Position numbers and translations under genes: made by a program
DNA from: CAWHYG01 sp963833505
Lineage (GTDB): Bacteria > Eisenbacteria > RBG-16-71-46 > CAIMUX01
Assembly (NCBI GenBank): GCA_963833505.1
Contig: CAWHYG010000007.1
Location: 1,612,001 to 1,676,000, forward strand
Reading direction: 5' to 3'
DNA: 64,000 bases
Part shown: in pieces, positions 42,953-52,659 of the stretch
Numbering within the stretch: position 1 is the first letter of the stretch
Layout: each line of letters begins with the position of its first letter
Notes under the pieces: generated by a model
Seen by the model: the letters and a program-made list of their open reading frames with translations, nothing else
Database searches by the model: none
What the model was told of the DNA's origin: nothing

Positions 42953-45060
42953 AGCGCGCCTCTTGCTTGCGGCACGGAACGCAGGAGCGCCAGCGCCTCG
43001 AAGTCGGCTTCCCGTACGGTCACGTGCTCCTCCGGATCCTTTCGCTTGAGGTCCGGATCGATCAGCGGCAGCAAGTCGCCCGGAGCCACCAGGGTCTCGG
43101 TCGGGGATCCGGAGCCGGTTTCCGTGCGCGCGAACAGGGAGTCGATGCACTCGCGCACGTACTCGTTGTTTCCCTGCAGGCGGAAGACCACCTGATTCGA
43201 GAGCCGTAGCAAGCCGGCGTTCAGATCCAGGTACGCGAAGACGAAACGCAAAATCCCGTCCACCGGCGGCTCCGGGCTTTCACAGCGGTCCGCGCGCTTC
43301 GGAACCAGTGCACCCTGGCGCGCGGCCTCCAGGTGGAGTTGCACGTAAGGAACGCTCAAAAACTCGAGGAAGGCCGGCTCCTCCTCCGCTCGGACCGCCC
43401 ACTCGACCCCGAACGCGCCCACGCCCCCCCGCGCTTCGGTCCGCCCCGGGGTCGCTTCCGGCGTGGCCACCGGATCCGGGGTTGCCGCCGGATCCAGCGC
43501 GTTCGCGGATTCCACCGCGGCCGTGCAGAGATCCTGGTTGGCCTGCCGCTCGCGATCGATCCATCCCCTGAATTCGTTGCGCAGCGCATGAAGGCGCGAG
43601 ATCAGCTCGCCCCGCGCCCATCGTTCGTACTTGCGCGCCAGCGCCTGCACCGCCTCCGCGCGCGCCCGCATCAGGCGCTTGTACACGACGTGGGTCTCAC
43701 GCGCGCCAAACAGCGCCGCCGCGAGCAGGGCGAGCGCGGCGCCGCCCACGCCGGCGATTCTGCCGGCGAGCGCGCCCAGAGTGAGGTTGAGCGCGATCGC
43801 GCCGAGCAGGCCGAGCACCGCGACCCGCACCCACATGGAAACCATGTTCGGCGAGTTCCCGATCTCGATCGAGAGTCGCCGTAACGCTGCATCGAAGTCG
43901 AGCGCTCCGGGGTCCGCGATCTCGACCGGCTGGATCAGCTCGTCCGCTATCTGGTCGCACCACACGAGGATCCGGTCGGGACCCCGGTCGAGTTTGTGAA
44001 GGGTGCGGAAGTCCTCGAAAAGCGCGCTCGAAACCTCTTGCGAGGTGTGGGACTGCGCGGCGTGCAGCTTGTCGGTCCAGAGCAGGACCTCGCGGTTGTC
44101 GTACAGCTCTTCCAGCAGCTTCAACACCGCGATCCAGCGATCCCGGCGGACGTCGACCAGATCGGTCTCGAGCGCGCCTTTCGCGAGCCGGACCTCGATC
44201 GGATCGCCTTCCGTGCCTGCGATCAGGAAGGGGACGTCCCTGGCCAGCGCGCTCAGGAGGGCCGAAACACCTACCTTCTCGCGCGTCGAAAGCGGCATGT
44301 CTTCGGCGAAGGCGGCCGCCGGCGCGTACGGTTGCGGATTCTCGAATTGCCGGCGCAGCAGGCGTCCCGCGATCCGCTTCGCCAGCGCCTCCCGAATCGA
44401 TCGAAGGCGTCCGTCCAGGAAGGCCGCTCCCATGCGGAGAATCGGGACCCGGTTCGGCTCCTCCGCGGAATGATCGGCCGAATCCACGTGCCGCGAGATC
44501 GCCTGCTCTGGAATGGTGAGGGCCAGCACCTCGTGCGTGACGAGAGAAACCACGTCCTCGACGGTGCGATCACCGATGAGAGGATCGCGCGCCGGGCACG
44601 GGACCAGAACGTCCCAGCCCGCGTCGGAGACGCCGTCGAATCGGAAGCAGGCCTCGAAGTTGCCGGGGCCGATCAGAAACCCGATCAGCCGCAGCCTGCG
44701 CCCCGCTTCCCGGGCGCTCTTCGCTTGAGAGAAAGCGCGTTCGAGGCCGGCGCGCACGCTCTGGTCCGTGGCGTCCACGGCGGCCAGGATCGTGATCTCG
44801 GGCGCCTCGCCAGCGGAAGGGCCGGGCACCTGGTATCCGATCTGGCGCAGCCGATCCAGGTTCCGCGCCGCCAGGAGGTCGCCCACCACAGGATCCAGCG
44901 CGTCTTCCTGTTTCCAGATCCCGATGCAGATCCGGTGAGCCTCGCCGATCTCCTGAACCGCGGCCTCGATCCCCGCCAAGGCCTCGGCGCCGGCCCTTCC
45001 GAAACCGGTCGCGATGTAGAGCCGGGCGACGCGCCCCGCCCCTTGCTCTTCGTCGATCAC
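42949..45060 (-). CDS. Large two-helix membrane protein of unknown family, tubulin-operon partner
   Basis: 703 residues from a GTG at 45060, 15 bp after the tubulin-like gene. The N-terminal 180 residues alternate strands and helices (RLYIATGFGRAGAEALAGIE; EITILAAVDATDQS; RLRLIGFLIGP) and in outline echo the Rossmann core of the tubulin-like neighbour, but without GGTGSG. Two membrane helices lie at about 425-470 and are followed by a basic coiled-coil (RLMRARAEAVQALARKYERW). A C-terminal domain of about 170 residues follows. I cannot assign a family. A membrane docking partner for the tubulin-like GTPase is the simplest idea. Confidence 0.6.
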   Translation of the reverse strand: MIDEEQGAGRVARLYIATGFGRAGAEALAGIEAAVQEIGEAHRICIGIWKQEDALDPVVGDLLAARNLDRLRQIGYQVPGPSAGEAPEITILAAVDATDQSVRAGLERAFSQAKSAREAGRRLRLIGFLIGPGNFEACFRFDGVSDAGWDVLVPCPARDPLIGDRTVEDVVSLVTHEVLALTIPEQAISRHVDSADHSAEEPNRVPILRMGAAFLDGRLRSIREALAKRIAGRLLRRQFENPQPYAPAAAFAEDMPLSTREKVGVSALLSALARDVPFLIAGTEGDPIEVRLAKGALETDLVDVRRDRWIAVLKLLEELYDNREVLLWTDKLHAAQSHTSQEVSSALFEDFRTLHKLDRGPDRILVWCDQIADELIQPVEIADPGALDFDAALRRLSIEIGNSPNMVSMWVRVAVLGLLGAIALNLTLGALAGRIAGVGGAALALLAAALFGARETHVVYKRLMRARAEAVQALARKYERWARGELISRLHALRNEFRGWIDRERQANQDLCTAAVESANALDPAATPDPVATPEATPGRTEARGGVGAFGVEWAVRAEEEPAFLEFLSVPYVQLHLEAARQGALVPKRADRCESPEPPVDGILRFVFAYLDLNAGLLRLSNQVVFRLQGNNEYVRECIDSLFARTETGSGSPTETLVAPGDLLPLIDPDLKRKDPEEHVTVREADFEALALLRSVPQARGAL

Positions 45061-45075
45061 GCGGGGGTCCTTTCG

Positions 45076-48000
45076 CTACTCGTGCTCTTTCACGAACCCC
45101 TCGATCAGCTTCCGCTCCTCGACGATCTGGTGTTGCAGGGCCTCCTGGTTGGTCTGGACCTGCTTGAGGAAGACAACGTACGCGTCGAGACGGGCCTTGG
45201 CCGCGACCGTGCCCACGGCGACGAAATAGTCCTCGACCGCGTGGAGGATCGCCGCGACGAATTCGGGTTCCGATTTCAGCGCGTTCAGGGCCGCCGCCCG
45301 CCCCTGATCCAGCTTGTGCGCCTCCGGAGGCTTCTTCTTGTCGAAGGTGAACACCAGATTGCCGGTTTCCGATGGCACCTGGCGAGCCTCCGCCGGACCG
45401 AATATGGTCTGCCATTCCGTGTTGCAGGGAACCTCGTACCGGTTTCCACCGTCCTTGCCCTGGGTGCGCTCCAAGTTGGCGTAGTAATACTCGCCCCGCT
45501 TGGAGATGAAGCCGAAGGCCATCCCCAAGGCGAAGGCCTGGCGCGCCATCGCCGATTCATCGGGAAACAGGTCCGGGATGTCCTCGAGCGACTTGACCAG
45601 GTGGAGGGGGAAATTCGGCTTCTTCAGCCGGCTGTCATACTCGACCTTCCAGGCGGCGACGTCGTCGAGGTAGTAGGCGCGGGCGCCGTGCGTATACCGC
45701 ACGAGCTCGATCTGGTAGGGCCGTCCGGTCGGGGTCAGGTCCGGCGGCTGGGAGATCTCATGGCCCCGGGTGCGCAACAGCTCCTGCCTCCATGCTTGCA
45801 CCTCCGGCGGATAGTGTCCTTCGGCGTCAGTCTGGCAGCCGAGATAGGCGCGATCCTCGAATCTCGCTCCGGCGGCCGGGAAATGCGTCAGCCAGAACGG
45901 CTGGCACATCTTGAACATCTCCTCCAGCTTGACCCGGACCGCCCTCTGATCGGCGCCGGCGATGTACTTCACCACGTCGAGCTGATGGATCGCCGGTTGG
46001 TACCGCAGAGCGATGCGTCCGTTGAACTCGTGCTGCAGGCCGCCCCGGTCCAGGCCAAGAAGGGAGAGGAAGTACTGCGGCGCGGTCATCCCACGCTGGC
46101 TCATCGCCTGCGCGAGCGGCTCGGATGGCGCGATCCTGACTCCGGCGTAGTATTCCTTGAGGTAGGCGGGGCCGGTCACGTCCATGAAGGTCACGAAGTC
46201 GGTCGTCGCGCGACCCGCCTCCGCGACCAACGCCTCGATCCCGTGGCCGAGACCGCTCTGGAGCGCTCGCGCCTCGGTGTTCAGCTTCGCCACGCGCGCG
46301 ATCCGCTCGTGGATCATGCTCTGGAGCTGATCATAGATCCTGACCGCCGCGACGCGTGCCTTGGAACCCAGCTCGCCGTCGATCAGGGCGTTCACCGCGA
46401 GGATCGAGTCCGCCTTGTACTTCTCGTCCTTCTTGCTGAGCGCGCGCTTGATCGCGCTCATTCCACAAAGGAGGGCCAGGTTCCGGTCCAGGGCATCCTC
46501 GTTGGCCTTCTTCGAGACGGAGGTCCACTGCCCGGTCTCGTCTGTCATCTCCCTGCGAAGCGCTTCGATCTTCGAGCGCAGCGCCTCCAGGATCTCCGCC
46601 GTCCCCGGCACCCCGCGGCGTTCCAGGCAGGATCCGAGGAAATCCTCCAACCAATCCCGCAGCGGGTGTTGCGGCTCGGAGAGCCGACCCAGGTAGAAGA
46701 CGCTGTTCTGCTCGACAAGCCGGCTTGCCTCGGGGAGAGCGCGGTCCTCGAAGAGCTTGTACTGCTCGCGAAGCTTGCGCGCGAACTCCTCGGGATCCAT
46801 GCGGGCGCCGAAGGAAGGATCCACGCCCACGGACGAGGACGAGACCTTTCCGCCGCGTGTCGCGTCGAAGAGCAGCCGGTCCTGGACCTGGTCGGTGGGT
46901 CCGGTCTCGTCCAGATCATGTCCGCTCAGGAAGATGCTCACGTCCTTCTCGCGCTCGGAAGCGTTGGGCACCGGCTTGAGCACTTCGGATTCCAGCAGCT
47001 CACGCAGGGTCGACCAGGTGCAGTACTTGAGCAGCCGTTCCACCGGGAAACCGAGCGCGCTGTCCGAGAAGGTGCTCAGTCGGAGCGGTTCGCCGGTCTG
47101 CGGACAGACCTCCTCGCCGCGCAGCCGGCCGGAGTTCATCTGGGCGCTCCGTGCCTGCACGCCGAAGCTCGTTCCGCACTCATGCAGCAGCAGCAGGGAA
47201 ATCATCTCGAAAACGTCTTCCGATTTCGAAAGGCGGCGTCCGTCCTCGTTCTTGATGTCGAGCAGATAGCAGGCCTCATAGAGACAGCTTCCGCCCGGCA
47301 GGGAGACGACGCCGCCGCGATCGTCCGTCTTGATCTCGAGGGTGAAATCCGGGTGCGCGTCCTGCATGATCTGGATTTCCCTGAGGGCCGCATAGGCGTT
47401 CGCGCGCACCAGCCGTTTCTGGTCCTCTTCGGTCTTGAGCTTCTCGTCGAAGACCTCCGGCAGCACGAAGATGCCGGTCATCTGGGCCCTCGGTCGAAGC
47501 TTGCGCGCGATCAGGGAGACCGCCAGATAGGTGCCGCTGCCGGTGCCGCCCGCCAGCGATCCGACGACGTAGATCGCGGGAAGCGCCTCGTCGGCGGCCA
47601 TGCCTTGCAGGCGCAATCTCTCCCTGAGGCTGGTGGAAAGCCGCTCCGCCTCGACCATCTGGTCGTGGATCTTGTCCCTGATCATCGAATTGCACACGGC
47701 TGCGGTGATGTGCCCCGACACCCGGATCTGGCCGCAACCCTTTCCCTTGGCCACGCGCTCGAGGTATTCGCGCTTGAGCCCCGGCGGAGGAACATCGTCC
47801 AGCACCCACTTGTGCAACTGCGGGTTCGTGATCAAGGGCTCGATCGGGCTTCCGCCGATGAAGCACTGCTCGGCCCTTTCGACCTCGGCCAGCCCCATCC
47901 GGGGAAGGAAGGCATTGGTGTCGGTGTCGATGTAGACGAAGCGGATCATCTCGAGCGGGCCGAGTCGGTCGGTCAGCCGTTTCTTGGCCCGGCGGAGACA

Positions 48001-48186
48001 CTCCACCCCCGTTCCGCCGACCCCGATCAGGACGGTGGGCGCCAGGGCCACGCCGACTGCACCTGCCGCTTGGGGCTGAACGGGAAGATCAACCTGCGGC
48101 TCGGGTTCCGGGAGCGCGGTCTCGGGCGCTTCGAACGCTCCGGGCGTTTCGGGCGTAACTGCCCCCGTCTGGTCTTGCTCCGGCAT
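45076..48186 (-). CDS. Large tubulin/FtsZ-like GTPase
   Basis: 1036 residues. After a Pro/Glu-rich leader (1-48) comes TVLIGVGGTGVECLRRAK (51-68), the first nucleotide-binding loop of the tubulin_2/FtsZ-like class. The tubulin signature SLAGGTGSG (210-218) follows, then a Rossmann strand MTGIFVLPEVF. The remaining 700 residues are mostly helical and of unknown fold. Such proteins bind GTP and may polymerise. It is three times the size of FtsZ, so it is not the cell-division protein. It lies between the vWA protein (70 bp upstream) and the 703-residue membrane protein. Confidence 0.82.
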   Translation of the reverse strand: MPEQDQTGAVTPETPGAFEAPETALPEPEPQVDLPVQPQAAGAVGVALAPTVLIGVGGTGVECLRRAKKRLTDRLGPLEMIRFVYIDTDTNAFLPRMGLAEVERAEQCFIGGSPIEPLITNPQLHKWVLDDVPPPGLKREYLERVAKGKGCGQIRVSGHITAAVCNSMIRDKIHDQMVEAERLSTSLRERLRLQGMAADEALPAIYVVGSLAGGTGSGTYLAVSLIARKLRPRAQMTGIFVLPEVFDEKLKTEEDQKRLVRANAYAALREIQIMQDAHPDFTLEIKTDDRGGVVSLPGGSCLYEACYLLDIKNEDGRRLSKSEDVFEMISLLLLHECGTSFGVQARSAQMNSGRLRGEEVCPQTGEPLRLSTFSDSALGFPVERLLKYCTWSTLRELLESEVLKPVPNASEREKDVSIFLSGHDLDETGPTDQVQDRLLFDATRGGKVSSSSVGVDPSFGARMDPEEFARKLREQYKLFEDRALPEASRLVEQNSVFYLGRLSEPQHPLRDWLEDFLGSCLERRGVPGTAEILEALRSKIEALRREMTDETGQWTSVSKKANEDALDRNLALLCGMSAIKRALSKKDEKYKADSILAVNALIDGELGSKARVAAVRIYDQLQSMIHERIARVAKLNTEARALQSGLGHGIEALVAEAGRATTDFVTFMDVTGPAYLKEYYAGVRIAPSEPLAQAMSQRGMTAPQYFLSLLGLDRGGLQHEFNGRIALRYQPAIHQLDVVKYIAGADQRAVRVKLEEMFKMCQPFWLTHFPAAGARFEDRAYLGCQTDAEGHYPPEVQAWRQELLRTRGHEISQPPDLTPTGRPYQIELVRYTHGARAYYLDDVAAWKVEYDSRLKKPNFPLHLVKSLEDIPDLFPDESAMARQAFALGMAFGFISKRGEYYYANLERTQGKDGGNRYEVPCNTEWQTIFGPAEARQVPSETGNLVFTFDKKKPPEAHKLDQGRAAALNALKSEPEFVAAILHAVEDYFVAVGTVAAKARLDAYVVFLKQVQTNQEALQHQIVEERKLIEGFVKEHE

Positions 48187-48255
48187 GGTGTCATTCTCCT
48201 ACTGGGTTGTCTGTAGAGGTCCCGCGGGGCTCGAAGGTCGCCATCCCCGCGAAGG

Positions 48256-49515
48256 TTATCGCTTGGATTCCGGGCGCGCCCTCACCGAGCCCCTGTACCG
48301 GAACGTGTATCCTTCGAAAGCGAGTTCGTCGTTGTTGTACAGCTCGACCTCGGCGGCGTCGGTCTTGCCCTTGAGCCTGACGGGCGCGCCGGGGTCTCCC
48401 TGGAACACGACGAGCACATCCCCGTCGATCCTCCGCGCCGTGAGGGTCGCGCCGTGGGCTCCCTTGAACGAGATGTCCGCGCCGGAGTCGTTCCCCAGGC
48501 GGGCGGTCCGCTTGTTCAGTCCCTCGAGTTTCGTGGACTGAGACTCCTCGCCACCTTTCCAGAACGTGATTTCGCCCGCGAGCTTGGGTTTGCGGGACGC
48601 CAACATGGCCACCGCAACGATGGCGATGATCACAACCGCCAGGATCCCGATGAGATACGCCCACGAGCCATGCCGCGGTGGCGGGGGTGGGGGCGCGTGC
48701 GACGGGACAGGGATGGTGTCTGGCTGCGCCCGGGAGGTCACGGAGTCGCTCGCCGCCACTGTTCTCTTGGCCCGCTCAACGGAACCCTTCAGATCCTTCG
48801 CGCCCGGGTCCAGCGTCGTCCCGGTCTGGACATGCCCACTCAGCGCCTGGTTGACCATGTCATCGACCCTGTTTCCGAGCTGGATCTGCCAGACATACCA
48901 TTGCGGGCGGTTGTACTGCCGGGCGACCTCATACAAGTTGATGGGGGCCTTGATCCCCGGCGGTGGATTGTTGATCCCGTCCGTCATCAGGATCACGACC
49001 TTCTGGTGTCTGCCCCCCGGGCGGGTCGCCTCGATCGTGTCCAGGCGCTCCGCTTCGGCGAGCGCCCGCGCAACCGCCGCGGAGGTGTAGGTCCACTCCC
49101 CATTGGCCTGGACCCGATCGATCTCTTCTTTGAGCCGGGCACGGTCCTCCGGACCGTTGACCAGCACGGTCGGGCGCAGCTCCACGGTCTCGGCATACGT
49201 GATGAGGACCAACTCGTCCCCCGCCTGGCACCAATCGACAAAACCGTTCTTCGCCGCCTCCTTGACGCGGCCGAAGATGTCCTGCGCCCCCTTCCCTCCC
49301 TCTCCAACCATGCTCTTGGAGGTGTCGAGCACGAGAATGATGTCGCGGGCCCGGGGCGCTTGCTGGGGCTGTTGGCTCGTGCTTTCGGGTTGCGGTCGGG
49401 GCTGCTGCGGCTGCGGCGCAGGGGCGGCGCCGGCGGCCGCGCCTGCCAAGCCGATACCGAGGATCGTGAAGCCGCGGAAAATCTGCGATCGGCCAAGATT
49501 CCACAACAGAGCCAT
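48256..49515 (-). CDS. Secreted/membrane vWA protein with C-terminal FHA-like beta domain
   Basis: About 419 residues from the ATG at 49515, behind GGGGGAG. A signal or anchor segment and a Gln/Pro-rich linker lead to a vWA domain with an intact MIDAS motif (DTSKS 64-68; TYTSAAVARAL; LMTDGINNPPPG). A membrane helix at about 283-305 is followed by a C-terminal beta-rich domain (TARLGNDSGADISF, GATLTARRIDGD, ELYNNDELAFEGYTFRYRG) whose strand pattern resembles FHA domains. vWA-MIDAS domains bind protein partners through a metal ion. A 248-bp gap upstream could hold a second promoter. It probably senses or docks a ligand outside the membrane. Confidence 0.8.
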   Translation of the reverse strand: MALLWNLGRSQIFRGFTILGIGLAGAAAGAAPAPQPQQPRPQPESTSQQPQQAPRARDIILVLDTSKSMVGEGGKGAQDIFGRVKEAAKNGFVDWCQAGDELVLITYAETVELRPTVLVNGPEDRARLKEEIDRVQANGEWTYTSAAVARALAEAERLDTIEATRPGGRHQKVVILMTDGINNPPPGIKAPINLYEVARQYNRPQWYVWQIQLGNRVDDMVNQALSGHVQTGTTLDPGAKDLKGSVERAKRTVAASDSVTSRAQPDTIPVPSHAPPPPPPRHGSWAYLIGILAVVIIAIVAVAMLASRKPKLAGEITFWKGGEESQSTKLEGLNKRTARLGNDSGADISFKGAHGATLTARRIDGDVLVVFQGDPGAPVRLKGKTDAAEVELYNNDELAFEGYTFRYRGSVRARPESKR

Positions 49516-49762
49516 GCTCCCCCGTTCCGGCCGAGAGCGAACAGCGGATCGCGTCTCGGTCAACAAGAATCCGGCGCGGGCGAAGCCGCGTCAAGCGGAT
49601 TGTCGCGCTTCCGGAGCGCCCCACCTTGGCGGCGCCGGCAGTAACTCGCCGGCGCGGCCCTTTCCCTGCAGACCTCTCAGAGCGATCTGGCCGGTTCCTG
49701 GTCGCGGGCGGTTCAGGGCCTGCAGGCCCGGCGACAACGACGGATCCGGTCAGAACCGCGCT

Positions 49763-50197
49763 CTAATCCGTCGCCTTCTGCCCTCCGAACCTGGAGACGA
49801 TCACATCGTCGAACTCGTCCGCGCTGCTCGCGATCCCCATGATGGAAGTCCTGAGCTCGTCCTTGTCCACCGTGGCCCCGTAGATGGTGTGACGAAGGAA
49901 GACGTCTCCCTCCTGATCCATCCCGAAAGCCTCGAACACCAGCCTGCCGTTCGTATCCAGGAGGAATTGCATGAGCGCGGGCGTTCGCTCGACCTTGGTG
50001 ACCACCCAGGAGTTCGTCGAGACGATCGCGTTGTCCGACCAGGGCATGACCATGATCGTGACCAGGGCCGATCCCATCCGGAACAGGAAGCGCGGGTGCT
50101 CGGAATCCGCCTGGCAGTATTCCCCGAACAGCTCCTTGAGAAATCCGGCCACTCGCTCGTAGACGCTTTGATGCGCCTGGTTGGCGAACTCCATCAC
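49763..50197 (-). CDS. YbjN/T3S-chaperone-like small protein
   Basis: 144 residues from GTG 50197 or ATG 50194, overlapping the ClpB-like stop. The pattern (LVTIMVMPWSDNAIVSTNSW, then LMQFLLDTNGRLVFEAFGMD, then TVDKDELRTSIMGIASSADE) fits the YbjN domain, which has the fold of type III secretion chaperones and binds partner proteins. In the operon it could chaperone the vWA or tubulin-like protein, or act as an adaptor for the ATPase. No enzymatic motif is visible. Confidence 0.7.
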   Translation of the reverse strand: MMEFANQAHQSVYERVAGFLKELFGEYCQADSEHPRFLFRMGSALVTIMVMPWSDNAIVSTNSWVVTKVERTPALMQFLLDTNGRLVFEAFGMDQEGDVFLRHTIYGATVDKDELRTSIMGIASSADEFDDVIVSRFGGQKATD

Positions 50198-52659
50198 TCG
50201 GCTTCCTTTCTGATGGGCTCACGCTCCACCTTCAACGCTTCCCCTTCCACCCGAACGATCAACTTCTCCGCGGCGTCGCCGGCCGGCCTGGTCAGATGCC
50301 TGGCCAGCAGAACCCCAAGCTCCCGATCAATGATCCGCTCGACGTTCTCGGCGGACTGATCTTTGGCTTGCTTGGCCAGCCAGGCGACGGCGCTTTCGTC
50401 CCATTCCACCTGGAAGCCGGCTTCCAGCATTCTCTCCGCCAGCGAATCGAGGAATCGCCGTTGAAGCCAGTTCCCGTCCAGGCTCGAACGAGGGCCCATG
50501 TCCAGGACCACGAGATCCAGATGCCGCGACAGCGCCTCACCCCAGCCCTGGAGAACGCTCTCGGCCTGCCCAGCCTTCGGCGCGGGATCCGACCGGAATC
50601 CGACCTGGTGCCGGGAAACCTCATCGGATCCGGCCGTGAGGATCACGATCGTGTCGCTCAGGTAGATCCTCTTCCCGGTGGCGTCGGTGATGAGCCCGGT
50701 GCCGAGAGCCGTCTGCAGCACCTCGAGAACGGAGGGATGGCACGCATGAACGTTCATCCAAAGCGCGATGCAGCCGGGCATCTGCGCGATGCGGTGAATG
50801 GGGAGCGCGTCAGAATATCCGACGTAGCCCGCGGGCGCGCCGACCAGCATTTTCAGGTCTTCCGCGCTGACGAAGCGGCTGAAGTCAATGGCGACGACCC
50901 GATCCGGCGCCCGGTAGAGCCCCTCGGCCAGGGATTCCGCCAGAAGCTCGGCGTATCTCGCGGCCTCGCCCGCCATCAGAAGGACCGCGTTCGGCCGGAC
51001 CGGATCGAGGTCGAGCCCGCGGAACGTCACCCGCAACCGGTCGAGAAGAACTCGCCGTTCCTCGACCGCAAGCAGCTCACGACGAGCCAGCGTCTTCTCC
51101 AGCCGATCGAGGCCCGACTCCGGATCGTCCAGCAGCCCGACCATCCGGACGGCGACCGACTCAGCCATGGCCCGATCGATCCGGGTCCCTCCCGAAGTGA
51201 CGGCGTGCGCCACCACCTGCTCCAGCAGGTCGACTCCCTTGTCCGGGAAGTATCGGTTCTTCATGTGCTGCTCGGCGAACTGACGGAGAAAGCGCAGGAT
51301 CTCATCCGAGACCTGGACTCCGCGCTTCGCGGCAAGGCGGTCGCGCTGGGCGCGCAGCACCTGAAGGGTCTCTTCCGGACCGGGCTCGAGGATCTGGATC
51401 GGCTGGAACCGCCGTTCCAGCGCGCCGTCGGGCTCGATGTATCTGCGGTACTCGTCGTCCGTCGTGGCGGCGATGCAGGCGATCTCCCCCCGAGCCAGCG
51501 CGGGCTTGAGAAAGCTCGCCATGTCCCCCGTCCCGGGATGTCCGCCCGCGCCGACGATGCAGTGGATCTCGTCGATGAAGAGGACCAGCCGTTCCTGGCT
51601 CGCTTCGTCGATCAGGGCTTTCATGCGCGTTTCGAGTTCTCCGTAGTGCAGGCTCCCGGCGGCGAGGAGGGTCGAGGGCTGGAGCGCGAAGAGACGCGCG
51701 CGTTGCAGGAACTCCGGGACCCGGCCTTCCCGGATGCGGAGCGCCAGCCCCTCGATCAGCGCGGTCTTGCCCACGCCGGGTGGACCGATCAACACCGGAT
51801 TCCGCTTGGTCAGGCGCGCCAGGGTCTCGATGATCGCATCCATCTCGGGTTCCCGCCCGACCGCGGCGATCAAACGGCCCTCTTCCGCCTCCAGGGTCAG
51901 ATTCCGGCAGAACTGATCCAAGGTCGGGGTCCGGCGCGATGGCGCCAAGGCACCGGCAGCACTCGGCGCGTCCGATTCGCTGCGCGTCCCTGCTGGCGCG
52001 CGTTCGTCTGGCGTCTCTGCCGGCGCGACTCCGCCTACCGCATCTTTCGCGCCCGGTCCGCCCGTTTGAACACTCCCTCCCGTCCCGGGAACGCGTTCCG
52101 TCGTTTCAGGGTTCGCGGCCTCCGCGGACTCCCCGCTCGAGCGATCGGAGCCGACCCGCCCGGCCGCCGCATCCGGGCTGATTTCACAGCCGACCTTTTC
52201 CAATATGGCCGCGGCCATGTCCCGGATCCTCGCGGACGGCATGCCTCGCAGGTGGGCGCGTTCGGTGGCTGCCTTGTGCAGCTCTTCTACTGGATACGGG
52301 ATCCCGGTTTCTCCGCCCAGAAGCCCCAGGCGTAGGGACTTGAGAACGTCTTGCAGCGCATAACCTGGAACGAGGTCGCCGACCATCGCGCCATACCGTT
52401 CCAGCAACGCGAGATGCCAGTGATTGAGGCACAGTTGTTCGTGCTCGAATGACTCGCGGATCCAGTCTGCGGCGGCCCGCAGCCGCTCCAGCTCCACGAC
52501 TCCCAGCGTTGCCACAGGATCGGATTCAGTCACTTGCGCCAGAACCCGAGCGCGGTTCTGCCCCCCCTTTTGAACAACGATGGAACGAAGGACCACACCT
52601 GGAATGCCATGAATGGTAGCCGAGCGATCCCGGGGAATCCAGCTCTTTCTTGTTTTCAC
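50194..52659 (-). CDS. ClpB-like AAA+ protein with inactive second ATPase domain
   Basis: About 821 residues from a GTG at 52659 that overlaps the lipoprotein stop (GTGA). An unusual N-terminal helical region and an Ala/Gly/Ser-rich linker (about 165-245) replace the Clp N domain. D1 is complete: GPPGVGKT (292-299), VLFIDEIH (359-366) and the arginine-finger region GALERRF. In D2 the Walker A site reads LLMAGEAARYAE (about 565) without GKT, and the Walker B region reads IALWMNVHACHP (about 633) without the DE pair, although the ClpB pore-loop GAPAGYVGY persists. I infer a single-motor unfoldase or remodelling ATPase adapted to this operon, not the heat-shock ClpB. Confidence 0.85.
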   Translation of the reverse strand: MKTRKSWIPRDRSATIHGIPGVVLRSIVVQKGGQNRARVLAQVTESDPVATLGVVELERLRAAADWIRESFEHEQLCLNHWHLALLERYGAMVGDLVPGYALQDVLKSLRLGLLGGETGIPYPVEELHKAATERAHLRGMPSARIRDMAAAILEKVGCEISPDAAAGRVGSDRSSGESAEAANPETTERVPGTGGSVQTGGPGAKDAVGGVAPAETPDERAPAGTRSESDAPSAAGALAPSRRTPTLDQFCRNLTLEAEEGRLIAAVGREPEMDAIIETLARLTKRNPVLIGPPGVGKTALIEGLALRIREGRVPEFLQRARLFALQPSTLLAAGSLHYGELETRMKALIDEASQERLVLFIDEIHCIVGAGGHPGTGDMASFLKPALARGEIACIAATTDDEYRRYIEPDGALERRFQPIQILEPGPEETLQVLRAQRDRLAAKRGVQVSDEILRFLRQFAEQHMKNRYFPDKGVDLLEQVVAHAVTSGGTRIDRAMAESVAVRMVGLLDDPESGLDRLEKTLARRELLAVEERRVLLDRLRVTFRGLDLDPVRPNAVLLMAGEAARYAELLAESLAEGLYRAPDRVVAIDFSRFVSAEDLKMLVGAPAGYVGYSDALPIHRIAQMPGCIALWMNVHACHPSVLEVLQTALGTGLITDATGKRIYLSDTIVILTAGSDEVSRHQVGFRSDPAPKAGQAESVLQGWGEALSRHLDLVVLDMGPRSSLDGNWLQRRFLDSLAERMLEAGFQVEWDESAVAWLAKQAKDQSAENVERIIDRELGVLLARHLTRPAGDAAEKLIVRVEGEALKVEREPIRKEAE

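Noticed and set aside
43996..48216. Very long open frame (about 1400 codons) on the + strand opposite the tubulin-like gene
   Set aside because: It is antisense to a protein with clear GTPase motifs; its translation is rich in Arg, His, Gln and Leu without domains, as expected from a GC-rich shadow frame.
48256..49566. The vWA gene as a MoxR-vWA system
   Set aside because: The ATPase in the operon is ClpB-like with two AAA domains, not MoxR, and the gene order differs.
50296..52335. Long + strand frame opposite the ClpB-like gene
   Set aside because: Shadow of the AAA+ gene; no recognisable domain and unnatural composition.
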